Source: Mortierella sp. BCC40632 | Taxonomy: Eukaryota; Mortierellomycota; Mortierellomycetes; Mortierellales; Mortierellaceae | Assembly: GCA_011634665.1 (NCBI GenBank) | Contig: WAEK01000017.1 | Coordinates: 797,501 to 861,500, forward strand | Reading direction: 5' to 3' | DNA length: 64,000 nt | Part shown: positions 33,196 to 45,163 of the stretch, piece by piece | Position numbering within the stretch: the stretch's first letter is position 1 | Layout: each line of letters opens with the position of its first letter | Notes under the pieces: generated by a model | What the model saw: only the letters and a program-made list of their open reading frames with translations | Database searches by the model: none | Told to the model about the DNA's origin: nothing | Program-made: the position numbers and the translations under genes

Positions 33196-36100
33196 GGGCC
33201 ACTGTAACAGAATTGGTCAGATGTATGCGCTGGCTGTAAAAGGAGCGGAAATGTGTGAGGGAGGAGGAGTAAAGTGAAAGTGAGAAAAAAGGATGAGAAA
33301 GAGAGAGCAATGATAAAGAGGTACGGTACCTTCACTCTTATGCGGTTGGCTCGATCGCTACCTCGTCATGGCCCTTGACAGTTATCCTGGCATTGTCGGC
33401 GTTGAGAAATCCAGCCCTGCTCTCCAAGAGTCCATGCGGACACACTCTCTTGCCAGACACATTTACGCTGTACGCCTGTGTACCTGGGTCAATCCCTTCT
33501 GTGCTTGAAAAGGAGCGCCAAATGAAGTCAGCGGGGAATCCATGCGCACCCAAATCGATGACGCCCACCAAAAGGGACCAGAACCAAGCGGGCAAAAAAA
33601 AAAAAAAAAGTCGGAGACCTGCGTGCTGTGGCCCCGATGGGGTCGGCAAAGAAATGGAGCATGAGTATGGAATAATGAGCATGCGTGCCCGTCCCGGAGA
33701 CGCGTGCCTTGCTCGAGTAATTATCCTTTGTTCTCCTGCTCGTCCGTGTGTTAAGCTTCTCTCTGCCGCTCCGTCCCCTTGTCAGCTTAGGTTAAAGGGC
33801 AGGAAAGAACCTTCAGGAGGAGACAGAAGAGCTGGCTGGTCCAACTCTTTTTGTTTATCCCTCAACATGATCCCCATGCATCCTCTAAGGCTGGACTCCT
33901 TGTTCTTGTTTATCGCTTTCCCCCTGGATGCAACCCTTTTCAAGGAAAGAGACTCGAGATACTGACATGACATTCTCCTATTCGCTTTCCTGAACCCCAT
34001 TGAACCCCACACTTTCTATTCCTTGCCTTGGTAGCTGGCGAGGCGTAATGGCTACATTGGCACCGGTAGTGGTTGGTGGCAATTGCGCCTGATGGCAGCC
34101 CAATATACCCATGGAGCAATATGCGGAAATATACATGTTACCACAGATGCAATTACACGAGAGCCACGAACTCCAAACGCCGAACCATTTCCCCTCCCCC
34201 CCCCTCCCCTCTCCTCTTCTCCGCCCCTAGACCTCTGTTGCCACAAACTCACTTTTTTTTCTTTTTCTTTTTTCTTTTTTTCCCATGAGGTCCTCCGTGA
34301 GTGTATCGTTATGGAACAGAACATACATCCGACATGGCTTCGTCCCCTTCTCATCACAAATAACTCTTTTATTCTTTGTTGATGGCAGCATACTTTTGTT
34401 CCATGATAGAGGGCTCAAGATTCCTTAATGTACTGTAGACAGACAAATATGCCACCCCCACCCCCCTCATATCCACTTCCACTACCCCTTATTGGCATGA
34501 AACAGCTAAAAGAGAGCGACCGTGTTCCCCCCTTGGACCCTGGCTCCGACTCCTAGCTCAAGGCTCTCTCACTTTCTCTCGCTGTCTCTTGCACCACATA
34601 CTTTTTCTCAGCTCGTGGCTGAGGCCAATGTCGACGATGAAATGGAGGTATATGTCGTAAAAATAACCGTGTAATGCTCGAATTTCATGCCGCCGGAGCA
34701 GAGCAATAGGTACATTGATTGTCAGTATACCTAGAACCGTAACTGGATCTTTTGTGAGAAGCGGCAATAATGCAGGAAGGTTGACTCTCACACTGATCCT
34801 TCTTGAAAGCTTTTTCTTTCATGCTGACAAGCGTATACCCCTGTTTAGGGATGGATGCTGTATTAGACAATAGATTGTTCTGGAGGGTCAGCTTGGGCGA
34901 TGCAGGACATTCATGCTTTCATTGACATACCACTCGCTGCTTGTACTTCTTTTTGCTTGTCCACAAATAACACAAATAATGACTGTTTCGCAGTGCATGC
35001 CCCACTACTGGTCGCTGTGGCCATATCAGTCCTCATTCCTGCCCTTTCCCCTGGTTCTCTTCCTCTCCGGTTGACTGAGGTCCATTGATTTTTTTTTATT
35101 TCTGTGTGCACCACTGAGACCACCTGGTTTCCGAATGGAAGCAGGGATGTTGAGTGGATGGATAGGGAAGGGGGTAGAGGATGGGGCAGTGCCAGCGCCA
35201 TCTTGATACCTTGCTACTTTTCTTGGCGGTACGGCAGGCATTTTCGCATTTCCTTAACAACTGACCCTGTGTGGCGAATTAGATTGAAGTGAAGAATGAC
35301 CGAGGCGCCAAAAAGAAAAAGAGTAAAGAGGGCGTGTGCCTAAAAATTCCTTTCCCGGCCAACAAGTAGAAAACACAGCACAAGCACACATCACACAGAC
35401 AGACACTAACACAGACACAGAGGCACACAAACACGCAAACACACGCATACACTGAGTCGAAAAATGAGGCTCTCTTCTTTTTTTTCCATGTCAATTGGTG
35501 TTATCATTGGCTGTGGGCAATCCGACTCGGTGATCAAGGTAGGCCAACGTGGACTCGAGAGTGACGAACGAAGCACGGCGTCGGAACAAATCATGCTACA
35601 CCGCTGACTTGCCTACTTAAACAGCCATCTGGCCAGCAAGCACTTCATTCCCATTGTACGCATTCTTTCCGTCCCTCCCTCCCTCCCTCCTCTATCCCTT
35701 TCGTACCTGCTGTAATGCAATCAAAGAAGCGCGAGGTAAAAGGGGAGAGCACAGACTTTTTTTTTTCCCTTGCCCTTGACTTACAATTGCACTCATTGTA
35801 GACGATGCACATCGGCCATTAACGACGGGTTTTGACCCGTCCAGTCTTCAATGCCTTCTCATCTATACGCATGAAACACTAAGGGAAAGAAAGAGAGAGA
35901 AAAAGGGAGTTAAGGGTGAGAAGGTGAGGGAAACTCTACAAATGCGCTTCAATAAGCCGAAAGCTGGGCAACGGTCCCATAGGGCTAGCCCTTTTTAAAC
36001 CTGCGTATGTCCATTTGACAGAAGATGGACTCTTGTCCTTTTAGCCGCAGGCGGGTCTTGTGATTTTCACGTAGAAGAAACAGAAAAAGAAAATAGTCGG

Positions 36101-37327
36101 ATAGCCGTTTGCCAATGCTTTTTTTTTCTCCCCGACGGCGAATGTACTCCTTCCTCCTCTCTGCTCTCTGTTACAAGGAGTAGTTTACCCTACCTTACTT
36201 TGGCACTCCTTCTATCCGACATATAAAACATTTCGTTGCAGTCACGATGCCTCCCTATGGCATTCCGCTATAGTCATCCAAGGTCGCTACACCTTTTTTT
36301 TTTCTTATCAGCAGACGCTGAGCTTCTTTCGGGATAAGTACATGTATAACTCTCCGGTAGAAGGCGAGAATAGGGAATGCAGGGGACATGGAGCTAGTAA
36401 AAGGGTCAGAGGGCTCCAGGGTCACGGCGTGATTTCGAAATAACCTAGGCAGGGAAATCTGCTGACTCCTTATCGCCGATGGATGAAGGACCCGACCGTT
36501 GGAGAGAGGGAGAAGGCCTCGGAGAGACAGAATAGGGTCCTTTCTTTTCAGAATCCACCGTCGTTTTTGCATCAAGGAAGGGAGACCGATGCATTGAAGG
36601 ATGATTGGAACGGGACAGGAGCTCTTTCAAGCGGAGGATGGAGAGTGTAGACTAATCGGGGCCAGTAGTCTGGACCGTGTGGCCAGCGTCGAGAAGCAGA
36701 GGCGGAAAGAAATGCTGTCATTATGCTAAATACCGCAGGCTTATCGCAGACAAATGCCGAGAGATGTGGTAAGAGGCGTGCTGTCAAGATGAATAGGTAG
36801 AGTACATTGATTTACCAAATGAGCATTGGTGCAAGCAAGCAGGCATCGGAGGGCGAGCGCCATCAAGAAAGATGAGGAGAAAGGCAAATCATCCGAGATG
36901 AGAGGGTGAGGAGCAATAACCGTTCGGATGTGCATGCGTACCCACTATCAGTGGAACCATGGACCATGGGGAGGCACGGGCTGACCGAGCTCATTCGGCA
37001 AGACTGACGAGCACCGACCATCACCTCTTGTTGCAGTTTGTTACTGGGAGAGCTATCAGCGCGTCAACAGAGCTGCAGGGCGTCGAGCCAGGGCTGCTAT
37101 CTCACTCTATCTTGTGCGAGGGAATCCGGCCGGTGGCTGACTGTGAAACGAGATATCGAATTTGAATGTCCGTGCGAGTCAACCCCTGACAGCCTGGCAG
37201 CCTAATTCTCTCTCTCTCTCTCTATCCTCTCGCTCTCTCTCGCTCTCTCTCGCTTTCTCAGCCTCCCGCCGATCTTATCGCTACAGCCCCCCTTCCCAGC
37301 TCCTGGTCCTCAAGTACAATACCATGT

Positions 37328-37390
37328 CTTGCACCCTGATCCTTGCACCCAGACCCTTGTGCCCTGACCCTTGCACCCTATACCCTGACC
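37328..37390. repeat. Short imperfect minisatellite, unit CTTGCACCCTGAC-like
   Basis: Four to five degenerate 13-15-bp copies in a row (CTTGCACCCTGAT, CTTGCACCCAGAC, CTTGTGCCCTGAC, CTTGCACCCTATAC). Confidence 0.8.
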
Positions 37391-38035
37391 TACTGTTCCC
37401 CGGTCTTTAGCGACTAATGCAGCACTTGCTATCGACAGCAACGGCTTGGGGTAACGAGAAAGGGATATCGGCAAGCTGACCCCCCTGAGTCTTGCTGAGT
37501 TTGGGGCATTTTTCCATCCGTTCAATAAGGGGCGAGTCGCCCACCATGCCACGTTCGCCGGGCACATAGCCATTCGTATCGCTGGCTGAGTTCCTTCAGG
37601 GAATAAATGGTTTCAATATATGGCTCATGTCGTTATCTTGACAGCTCCAGTGCTCATGAAAATTAGGGGAGCAGGCGTCTGCAGTTCAAAAAAAGAGTCC
37701 GCCCGCTCTGTGGATTGCATTATCAGTACTCTATTCCTCACATTGTATGCATCGTTACTCCAATGTCGTCAACTCCTTCTCCTTCGACCTACCACTCACT
37801 CCCCTCCCTTTAGTTTGCTGGAGCGTGAAGCGGCCTGCCAGAATGTCGGGTCGTGGCCACATCCGGGGCGGTGTTGAGAATTGATAGAGGATGGATGCTC
37901 GTTGATGGCCTATTAGCGTCGTAAAGATAGCAAAATGTCGCCGACAACGACGCGATCTGAGCAAGAGGATTGTGAACGGACTATCTACTCTTTCTCCGAG
38001 AGATAATCTCGTCCCAGAGATGAGGGGGGCGAAGG

Positions 38036-38043
38036 TATAAAAG
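38036..38043 (+). promoter_or_regulatory. TATA box of the small Ser-rich protein gene
   Basis: TATAAAAG about 150 bp before the ATG at 38187. The DNA between is C/A-rich and G-poor (CACAAACACAAACAAGCC-like), typical of leaders of strongly transcribed fungal genes. Confidence 0.7.
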
Positions 38044-38186
38044 AGACCCCCTGTGCCTTCTTCCTCCTGTTCTCCATCCCAACAGCATCTCCACAAACAC
38101 AAACAAGCCAAAAGCTTCACCGGCAACGCCTCTCTCGCTCAAACCACAAACACCCCTTCTACACAAAACCACCAACAATCTTCACC

Positions 38187-38408
38187 ATGGACACCAACAT
38201 TTCCTCGATGGCCTTCTTCAAAAACATGAAGTGCAACAGCCAGCCTTCGTCCTCTCCTGTCTCTCGCTCTTCCTCCTCCTCGGGCAGCTTTTTCTCCTTC
38301 AAGAAGAACAAGGTCTCCCGCGCTGCCCAGTTCATGTCCCTGAACCCCGAGTCCGAGAAGATTATGTCCTCGAACAACAACTCTGCGACTTCTTTGCCTC
38401 GCCCCTAA
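38187..38408 (+). CDS. Small Ser-rich protein of unknown function (73 aa)
   Basis: 73 residues, single exon. The start has an excellent fungal context (CACCATGG) and is the first ATG after a TATA box and a C/A-rich leader. Composition: a hydrophobic/basic start (MDTNISSMAFFKNMK), a Ser run (about 27-32), GSFFSFKKNKVSRAAQFMSLNPE in the middle and an Asn/Ser tail ending LPRP. No signal peptide or membrane helix; mostly disordered. The FFSFKKNKVSRAAQFM stretch could form a basic amphipathic helix. Codon use is biased to C-ending codons, as in highly expressed genes. No family is recognised; function unknown. The leader and promoter are the main reason to accept so short a frame. Confidence 0.7.
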   Translation: MDTNISSMAFFKNMKCNSQPSSSPVSRSSSSSGSFFSFKKNKVSRAAQFMSLNPESEKIMSSNNNSATSLPRP

Positions 38409-39244
38409 AGGGATTCGCGCTCATCTCCCTCTCCCCTAACGATTAATCTTCAAGACTCGATTTCCTGGGATGATTTTCATTACAACCCCTCTACAAGAGG
38501 CTTTCGAATTCTTTTTCTTATCAACACTCATCGCTCCTAGAAGGCACCAGTACCAGGCTGAGCAGAACGAATACCCCCATTTCTCTTTTCATTGACATTG
38601 GAGTTCTTCTTATTCCATCATTCCACATCATAATACATTTCTGTACCATATAAAAAAAAAATAAAACGTAAAAAAAAAAAAAAAAAAAAAAATTGCCATG
38701 AATACTTTGTGTGGTGCTGGATTCTTTGTTTCCTATGCTCTTCTCTCCCAGGCCTATATCTCATCCCAACGACTGAAGCTCCTGCTTGTTAGGTGGACCC
38801 TACTTTGAACAAACACTTGCAAAAAAAAAAAAAGGTGATAGCACAATGTTGCTAGACTCTCCGCCTGCCTGTGGTAAATAGCGTTGCTCAACGACCTTTT
38901 CGGGACTCGGATTTGCTCCGCTGTTGCTCTATCCCTTGGTTTCGTTATTCATATTGCTTTCCTCCGACGGTCTATAGGTGTGATCAATGACAATCAAAGT
39001 GCGATGCTTGCTCTTCCAAAGCTCTAGTAAAAAACAAGACAAAAAAAAAAAAAAAAAAAGACAGCTCATACAATTCCAGTTTTTTTAAACGTTCAACATA
39101 TCCTTCTCTTTGTTGTTGTTGCTGCCAACGATCCGTTAAAGAATCCAGCTTTGATGCAAACTCGCATGTATTTTAATGGCTATTGTACCCATTCCTATGT
39201 TGGCACTAAAGCACTTCCTGGATTGACCCTTTGCTTCTCCTTCT
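38409..39244. other. Convergent 3' interval of Ser-rich gene and NAC alpha gene
   Basis: 836 bp, AT-rich, with A runs at 38650-38692, 38821-38833 and 39042-39059. No gene seen. Confidence 0.6.
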
Positions 39245-39345
39245 TCAGGCGGAAAGCTCCTATATCATGCAAATATTAAAAAGCAATAGTTAGCAACTCA
39301 TGACTATACACGATCAAACACACACATCAAACACACACACACACA

Positions 39346-39404
<59 letters not shown>

Positions 39405-40479
39405 CCTTAACCTATTAAATACCCATTATTTACCATAACAGCGCTGACAATATCCTTGTTGTTGTTGTTCAACGCTTCAACGGCCTTTGCACGGCTGACA
39501 TTGGCCTGGGACATGACAAGCTCGATATCTTTGGGATCGAGACCCTCCTCATCCGCTCCAATGCCTTCGTCCTGACCTTCTCTTTCCTCCTCTGCTTCAG
39601 CAGCAGCAGCAGCAGCCTCGACAGCGGCGATATCAGGGTCCTTGATATCCTTGAGCGCTTCTTGAGTGGCACGAAGCTGGCTCTGAAAGTCCTCTACCTG
39701 ACCCTCACCAAAGACAACGAACGTGTCAGAAATGGTCGAACGATAGACATCTGGAGAGGAGATGGCCGTGAGAGGAGCACCTGAACGACGGATTGTGACC
39801 CGTTGAATACCAGGGACCTTCTTGAGACCGACTTTGGAAAGTGCCTTACGCGCCTTTTCCTCGTTACGAGAGATGGTGCGCGAAGTAGAGGTGGGGAGCG
39901 TCTCCTCCGAGTCTGAGATCTCTTCGATCTTTGCGGAAACGGGCTTGTTCTTTGTATCAGTCCTATTTTTTTTTTTTTTTTTTTTAATTATTATTATTAT
40001 TATTTTTTGGAAGGAGGAGAAGAAGAAGAAAAAGGAAGAAGAAGAAGAAAAAAGAAGGAGTCAAGGTTAGGTCCATCAACTTGGTCATCATGTAGGCGTA
40101 CCATGTCTTTCTCTCGAGGCCCATTTGACCAAGGTGGCCCGAGCGATTTGTTTGAGATGCAATGAGCCAGAGAAACAACAAGAGGTCATTATCAACAGGC
40201 AACGAGCGGAGAAAAATGAGGTTTTGAGATGGATGTTGTTCAGGAAGATAATCTCATTAAAAGAAAGAGGGAGAGAAAAGAGAAAAAAAAAAGGATGGTA
40301 GTCTGAAGGTGACGATAGCCAGGCGACGTGACCTGGCACTGAAGATACGGATGTGTGCCTGGATGGATGGATAGAACGATAGATAGACGAGTGATATGGG
40401 GAGGAGGAGCGTGTGTGATTATGTGTATCCAGGGCATGCAGGTTGTCTGCGTGCCTTGCCTACGTGGTTCCTCTTACAT
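39245..40479 (-). CDS. EGD2: Nascent polypeptide-associated complex subunit alpha
   Basis: Coding exons 40479-40478 (only A and T of the start codon), 39962-39434 and 39259-39245 give 181 residues. The NAC domain is clear: ISRNEEKARKALSKVGLKKV, GIQRVTIRR, SPDVYRSTISDTFVVFGEG and VEDFQSQLR (about 30-98). The C-terminal UBA domain is DPKDIELVMSQANVSRAKAV, then DIVSAVM and, across the last intron, ELSA and stop. Between them is an Ala/Glu-rich linker. With NAC beta the family binds ribosomes and shields emerging nascent chains. The last 15-nt exon is supported by the conserved ending DIVxxxMEL. The first intron (40477-39963, 515 nt) has donor GTAAGA and acceptor AATAG and would interrupt ATG between T and G, giving MTDTKNKPVS. 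No other in-frame ATG lies between the acceptor and the NAC domain. The first junction is the least certain part. Confidence 0.92.
39320..39404. repeat. Compound CA/CT microsatellite within NAC alpha intron 2
   Basis: CACACA then CTCTCT/TTCTCTCTC tracts inside the 174-nt last intron (39260-39433). Confidence 0.9.
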
Positions 40480-42114
40480 GGTCGATGCGTGCAGCAGGAT
40501 CGCGAGAAAGGGAGAAGGAGGAGGAGGAGCAGGTCGTGGTCGAACCATGTTCAAGGTGGGTGCGAAGTCCAACACGTGACCCACTCATCTGTCTCTCTCT
40601 CTCTTTTTGATGGAAATGGTTTGACAAACAGCCCAATGGTTTTCAGATCGTGTCCGGGGAGCGGGACAATGTAGAGCACACAAACTCCGGAGGAAGAAGA
40701 TACTGCAGCACGTACACACACACACCACTCGACTTCTAGTCGTCGGCAATACTTCTCTCGAAGGGCCATTCCGCCTGTCTGGCTGGCTGTGTTGCATTGT
40801 CTTGTCACCCCGCTTTCATCATCTTCATTTTTTTTTTTTCTTTTTTCTTTCTCTCTTTCTCTTTTCTCTTTCTTTTTTTTTTTTTTTTTTTCTTTTTCCT
40901 TGTCCTCCCTCCCTTCATCCATCATCCTCATCATCCACAGTTCTCTCGTTCTCCCTTTCCTTCTCTCCGTCGTTCCTCTTTCTCCCTTTCCGTTTCCTCT
41001 TCCTCTTCCTCCGACCACCTCTCTTACGCCTGTTCTTTGCTCGTTTTTATTTTCATCTGTCTTTGTTCATCGTCTGGTTTTCTTGTTTTGCCTTCCGTTA
41101 CTCTCTATCTTTACCTCTCTCTCTCTCTCTCTCTCATCCCTTCTTATTTCCTCCCCGCCCTTGGGCGACCATCGAATACCTCGTTCTACCCATCTCTCCC
41201 CCGAAAGCCCTGTTCCTGCGCGCTGTTTGCCTGCACTGCCCTGCTCCCCGTCCCTGCATCCGGCCGCATAGCCCACGAAAGAAAGAAAAAAGAAAAAAAG
41301 AAAAAAGAAAAAGAAAAAAAAGACACATACATTCATCTATCAAAAAAAAAAAACACACAAAAAACATCTTGATCATTTTTTGCTCAACTCTACTTGCGCT
41401 TCTCTACTTTTTTTTCTCTTCCTCACTCTCTCTTGCTCTCTTCTCTTGCTTGATTCTTCATCTGCTACTCCATCTGCTTTTTTTGTTATTTTTTTTATTC
41501 CATCTGCTCTTCCACCTATTGTTTTTTTTTCCGTCTGATTTCCGTCTGGATTCCCGCTGCTGTCTCTGGCTGCATCACTTTCTTTCTGATCCCCTGTGCT
41601 CACATACCCCGTTCGCTCGGGACCACTCCTTTCCTCTCCACAGCCTGTCTGTTTGCGAGAGCCGCCCTTTGCTTCATAGAAAGAGAAGGACCTACTCCAT
41701 CTCGCCCTGTACATACACTCCTAGCCTCTGTCTATCTCTCAATTTTTTTTTTTTTTCCGTTCGCTCGCTCGCTCTTTTTTCTCTTTCTCTCCCAAAAAGA
41801 CCACCTGCTCTGCCCTTTTTCTCTCTTCTTCTTCCCTTCCCAGCTCGCTGAGCCTACCTCCCACCGCACTTCAACCCCTTGTACATACCACCCCCGCGCC
41901 CGGCCACACCGCCCATCGCGCCCTAGCCGTGTTTGAGGCCCTGTCCTTTTTGGTTCCTTCACGCACCCCACTTCTCTCCTCGCCCCCGTCCCCGATCCCC
42001 CCCCCTCTCCTTCTCTTCTTCCTCCTCCTCCTCCTCCTCCTCCTCCTCCTCCTCTTCCTCTTCCTCCTCCTCCCTCCCCCCTCCTTTTGTCCTTGCCTTT
42101 TGCCGCTTTGCGCC
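40480..42114. other. Divergent promoter and long pyrimidine-rich leader
   Basis: Between NAC alpha (minus) and the RRM-R3H gene (plus). From about 40800 to 42114 the plus strand is strikingly pyrimidine-rich (long T, CT, TCC tracts), ending with (CCT)n at about 42019-42072, 43 bp before the ATG. It probably includes a long 5' UTR for the plus-strand gene. No gene seen. Confidence 0.55.
42019..42072. repeat. (CCT)n/(TCC)n microsatellite in 5' leader
   Basis: About 17 near-perfect triplets close upstream of the RRM-R3H start codon. Confidence 0.9.
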
Positions 42115-44120
42115 ATGACCACCAAGCAACTTGACCTCTCCTTTGATGCCATGTCGCTCCGCGACTCGGGCCTTGCCTCGCCGATCGACCGCCGTTACTC
42201 GCAGTACTCGACCGACCAGGTCCCTTCGAGCCCCATCGGCCGCAGGCCCACTCTCAACTCGCAGCGCAACAGCATGCGCTCCGACCCAAGGGATGTGCGC
42301 CGCCAATCCAGCCATCTCTCGCTCTCTAATGTCGTAAGTGTAATTGTAGTTTGAAGGAGAGAAGGATGGGTGGATCGGGATGTAGATATTTTGTGTGTGT
42401 ATGAATGCATGCTCGCGTGGCATGGTTTGAAGACTCACCTTTTTTTTTTTTTTTCTGTTTGCCGTTTTCCTCTTCTCTCCCGCCTCTGCCTCTCCGCCGT
42501 TCTCCCTTCGTTTGCTCTTTTGTCCTCCCGCTGTGCGTCGATCCACAAAGAACCGGTCGCCCTCGCAGGGCTCTCCCGTGCAGTCACCCATGCTGCAGCA
42601 GGATCCTCGCCAACACGCCTACACCTATCAGCAGTCGACTCTGATGCAGCAGCAGGTCCAGTCGCTTCAGTTGATGCAGCAACAACAGCAACAACAGCAA
42701 CAGCAACAGACATCCCCCATGGATGAGCACGTGGACACGATCCCGACTGCGATCGTTATCAAGAACATTCCGTTCTCTGTCAAGAAGGACGCACTCCTCG
42801 CTATCCTCGACAACCTCGACATTCCCAAGCCCTATGCGTTCAACTACCACTTTGACAATGGTATCTTCCGTGGTCTCGCCTTTGCCAACTACCGCACTGC
42901 TGAAGAGACGGACATTGTTGTTCAGGCCGTCAATGGTCTCGATGTCCTTGGTCGTAAGCTTCGTGTAGAGTTCAAGAAGGTGATGCCTGCGGCTGAACAG
43001 GAAAAACGTGAGCAGGAAAAGGCAGCTGCGCTTGCGGCGGAGGCTCATCGACGTGAAATTGAGATGATGGAGGTGCAGCTGATGGAACAGGAACGACGTG
43101 AGCAGGAACGACGCGAATTGGAACGACGAGAGCTTGAGTTGCAGAACCGTGAGTTTGAGCGACGCAACCATCGATCTTCGGTCCTCTTGGAACGACGAGA
43201 CTCGGGACGCAGCTTTGACCGAGAAGACGTGGATCCACGCCTTTCGAACTCTGGTAAAAAAAAAAAAAAAAAAAAAAAGATCAATTGTGATGGAAACTGC
43301 TGTGCAGTTGGATGGCCGAGTGACTGTGTACTAAAAATCGACTGGAAATGTTCTTTTTTGTTTCCCCCTTTCCATCGAAAATAGCGTCCTACAATCAGTT
43401 GGACCTGAACGATGGCGAGACTCTTGCCTTTTATGACCGTCTGCTGATGTTCCGAGGCGACTCGACCAAGGACGACATGGTCTTCCCTGAGAATCTCAGC
43501 CCACGCCAGCGCAGGATCCTGCACTTGATCGCCGAAAAGTTGTCTCTCTACCACTTTAGTGAGGGCGAGGGTAATCTGCGCCGTCTGATTATCATGAAGA
43601 CCCCTCCTCCCTTTGCCGTCCATGATCCCGTCGCCTCTGTCGCCAATGGCCCCTCCCGCTCACCCAAGCAACGACCCATGTCCTTTGCCGGCCGCGGTAA
43701 CTCGCGTGCTGACAGTCCTGTGCTCAAGACTAAGACAGGTCTTTCCGAGACTGCTTCTTCGGGCACTGCATCCCCTACCCGGTCCGTCTACCGCAAGTCG
43801 ATGGTGTAAGTCCTCACTTTTCGAACAATAGACAAACAAAAGGCTCGTTCTTGTTGATGAAAGAATCCATGCCTCTAGAGTCCTCACCCGCTTTTTTTTT
43901 TTACCTGAATAGCCTCAACTCGGAAATGACTAGTAACGTGATCTATCCCATTCGCCAACCCAAGGGACCAGAGCCAGGAAAGGTGTTTACTATTCGTGAA
44001 CAGAAGCAACTTCGTGATGCGACCATGATCTCGCCTGCTTTTGACATTCGACCCCAATTGGCACGTTCCATGTCCAACCGTAGCACAACATCGCTCGATG
44101 CTCGTGCGCCCAGCTTTTAA
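42115..44120 (+). CDS. RRM-R3H RNA-binding protein (Pin4/Cip2 type)
   Basis: Exons 42115-42333, 42551-43253, 43385-43805 and 43913-44120 join in phase to 516 residues. A Ser/Arg-rich start is followed by a Gln-rich stretch (about 100-125). The RRM has RNP2-like AIVIKNIPFSV, RNP1-like FRGLAFANY and the end VLGRKLRVEFKKV. Next is a charged helix with repeated EQERRE-type heptads (about 215-290), then an R3H domain: TLAFYDRLLMFRGD and the helix SPRQRRILHLIAEKLSLYHFSEGEG. The tail is Ser/Pro-rich and basic. The domain order equals S. cerevisiae Pin4 and S. pombe Cip1/Cip2, cytoplasmic RNA-binding proteins linked to cell cycle and stress control of mRNAs; function here is inferred. Intron 2 begins with GTAAAAA and a long A run. 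The start is the first ATG after the pyrimidine-rich leader and opens with TTKQLDLSFDAMSL. Confidence 0.93.
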
Positions 44121-44697
44121 ACCCGCCAACATTTAAGACGAGCTCTGTAGTAGAGAGTACCTTTTTTTTTTTTTTTTATTTTTTCTTCACCTTCTGCCGA
44201 CTTTCGGGAACTGCTGTTTTAGTAGTACCTATAGCGCAGTCGATTCTCTCTTTTCATTCTTAGTCTTTTTCATAGTGTTGTGCCTGTTTGTTATAAAATC
44301 CTAGATTGGCCAAAAAAAAAAAAAAAAAAATGCTAGACTGGTCTGGGCACAGGGGTGCAGAAGACAGAGACTCGACGGAACAGAGAGAGAGAGAGAGCGG
44401 GGCGTCAAGCCCTGTGGTGCAGGCTCTCAAGAGCACGGTGGACAAAAATAAGAAAAAAAAAAAGGTTACCTCTCTCTCTCTCTTTTTTTTTTTTTTTTCT
44501 CCTGTCTCTTATTGTCCATCCCGCCCATTTTATCTTCCTGCCCTGACCTTCATCTGTCTCGGGATTCAGGGAGCCAAAGCGAAGGAAGAAGAAAAAGAAA
44601 AGAGAAGAAACAGACTTTTTGTCCAACTCGCCAACTTCAAACCCATCGCAGTCACCGTCACGCCCTTTTTTTTCTCTTTTAACCTCAAGAATCCAAA
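44121..44697. other. Interval between RRM-R3H gene and channel gene
   Basis: Two T/A runs (44163-44177, 44312-44329), a short GA tract and a T run at 44485-44498. It must hold the terminator of one gene and the promoter of the next in 577 bp. Confidence 0.55.
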
Positions 44698-45132
44698 ATG
44701 GGCCGAGGAAAGAGCGAAAGTCCATGGGGATACCCCATTGCCCTAATCTGGCGCGGTTCGGTAACAATGCTCATCCCATCCAGGAGCAAGAGTTGACCTA
44801 GTCTACACCTCGACTCGAAGACTCTCTTTCATCATTTGCTCTGTGCCTTGTCCAGTGCCCTGCCCTGAAAGACAGTAACTGTATTCCTGCCTCTGGGAGA
44901 AGTCTAATTCTCCTCTATGCCCTTTCTTTTCCTTTTTTTTTTCTTTCTGCTACACTAGGTCATCCCGCTCATTCTACCCAATGTTCTCTTTTCTATCATT
45001 GTTGCTGTCGCTGTCAGTTACATCTACTTGGCTATGGGAGTTGATATCTCCGTTGCAGGCTCCGTCAGTAAGTAGGAGACTCAACATGCGGGAGAAAATG
45101 GCTCGCATTTACCTTTTTCCCCTCCGCGGTCC

Positions 45133-45163
<31 letters not shown>

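Larger units (their letters stand above)
32562..38186. other. 5.6-kb interval with no firm gene
   Basis: The left part is the leader/promoter of the acidic secreted protein; the right end is the promoter of the small Ser-rich protein. Between them I see no convincing gene. One open stretch at 33338-33586 (minus) has balanced amino-acid use and might be an exon fragment. A minisatellite lies at 37328-37390 and GT/AC-rich DNA at 35385-35455. Confidence 0.5.

Noticed and set aside
33338..33682. Minus-strand frame with plausible C-terminal exon composition (ending VAIEPTA)
   Set aside because: Amino-acid use is balanced, but the start includes a T-run Phe stretch, and no supported donor/acceptor or neighbouring exon was found. 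It is kept only as a possible exon fragment.
34558..34870. Two overlapping short minus-strand frames
   Set aside because: No signal peptide, domain or promoter element; they are most likely chance frames.
40802..41851. 350-codon plus-strand frame
   Set aside because: Derived from the pyrimidine-rich leader of the RRM-R3H gene (Phe/Ser/Leu runs), with other frames equally open.
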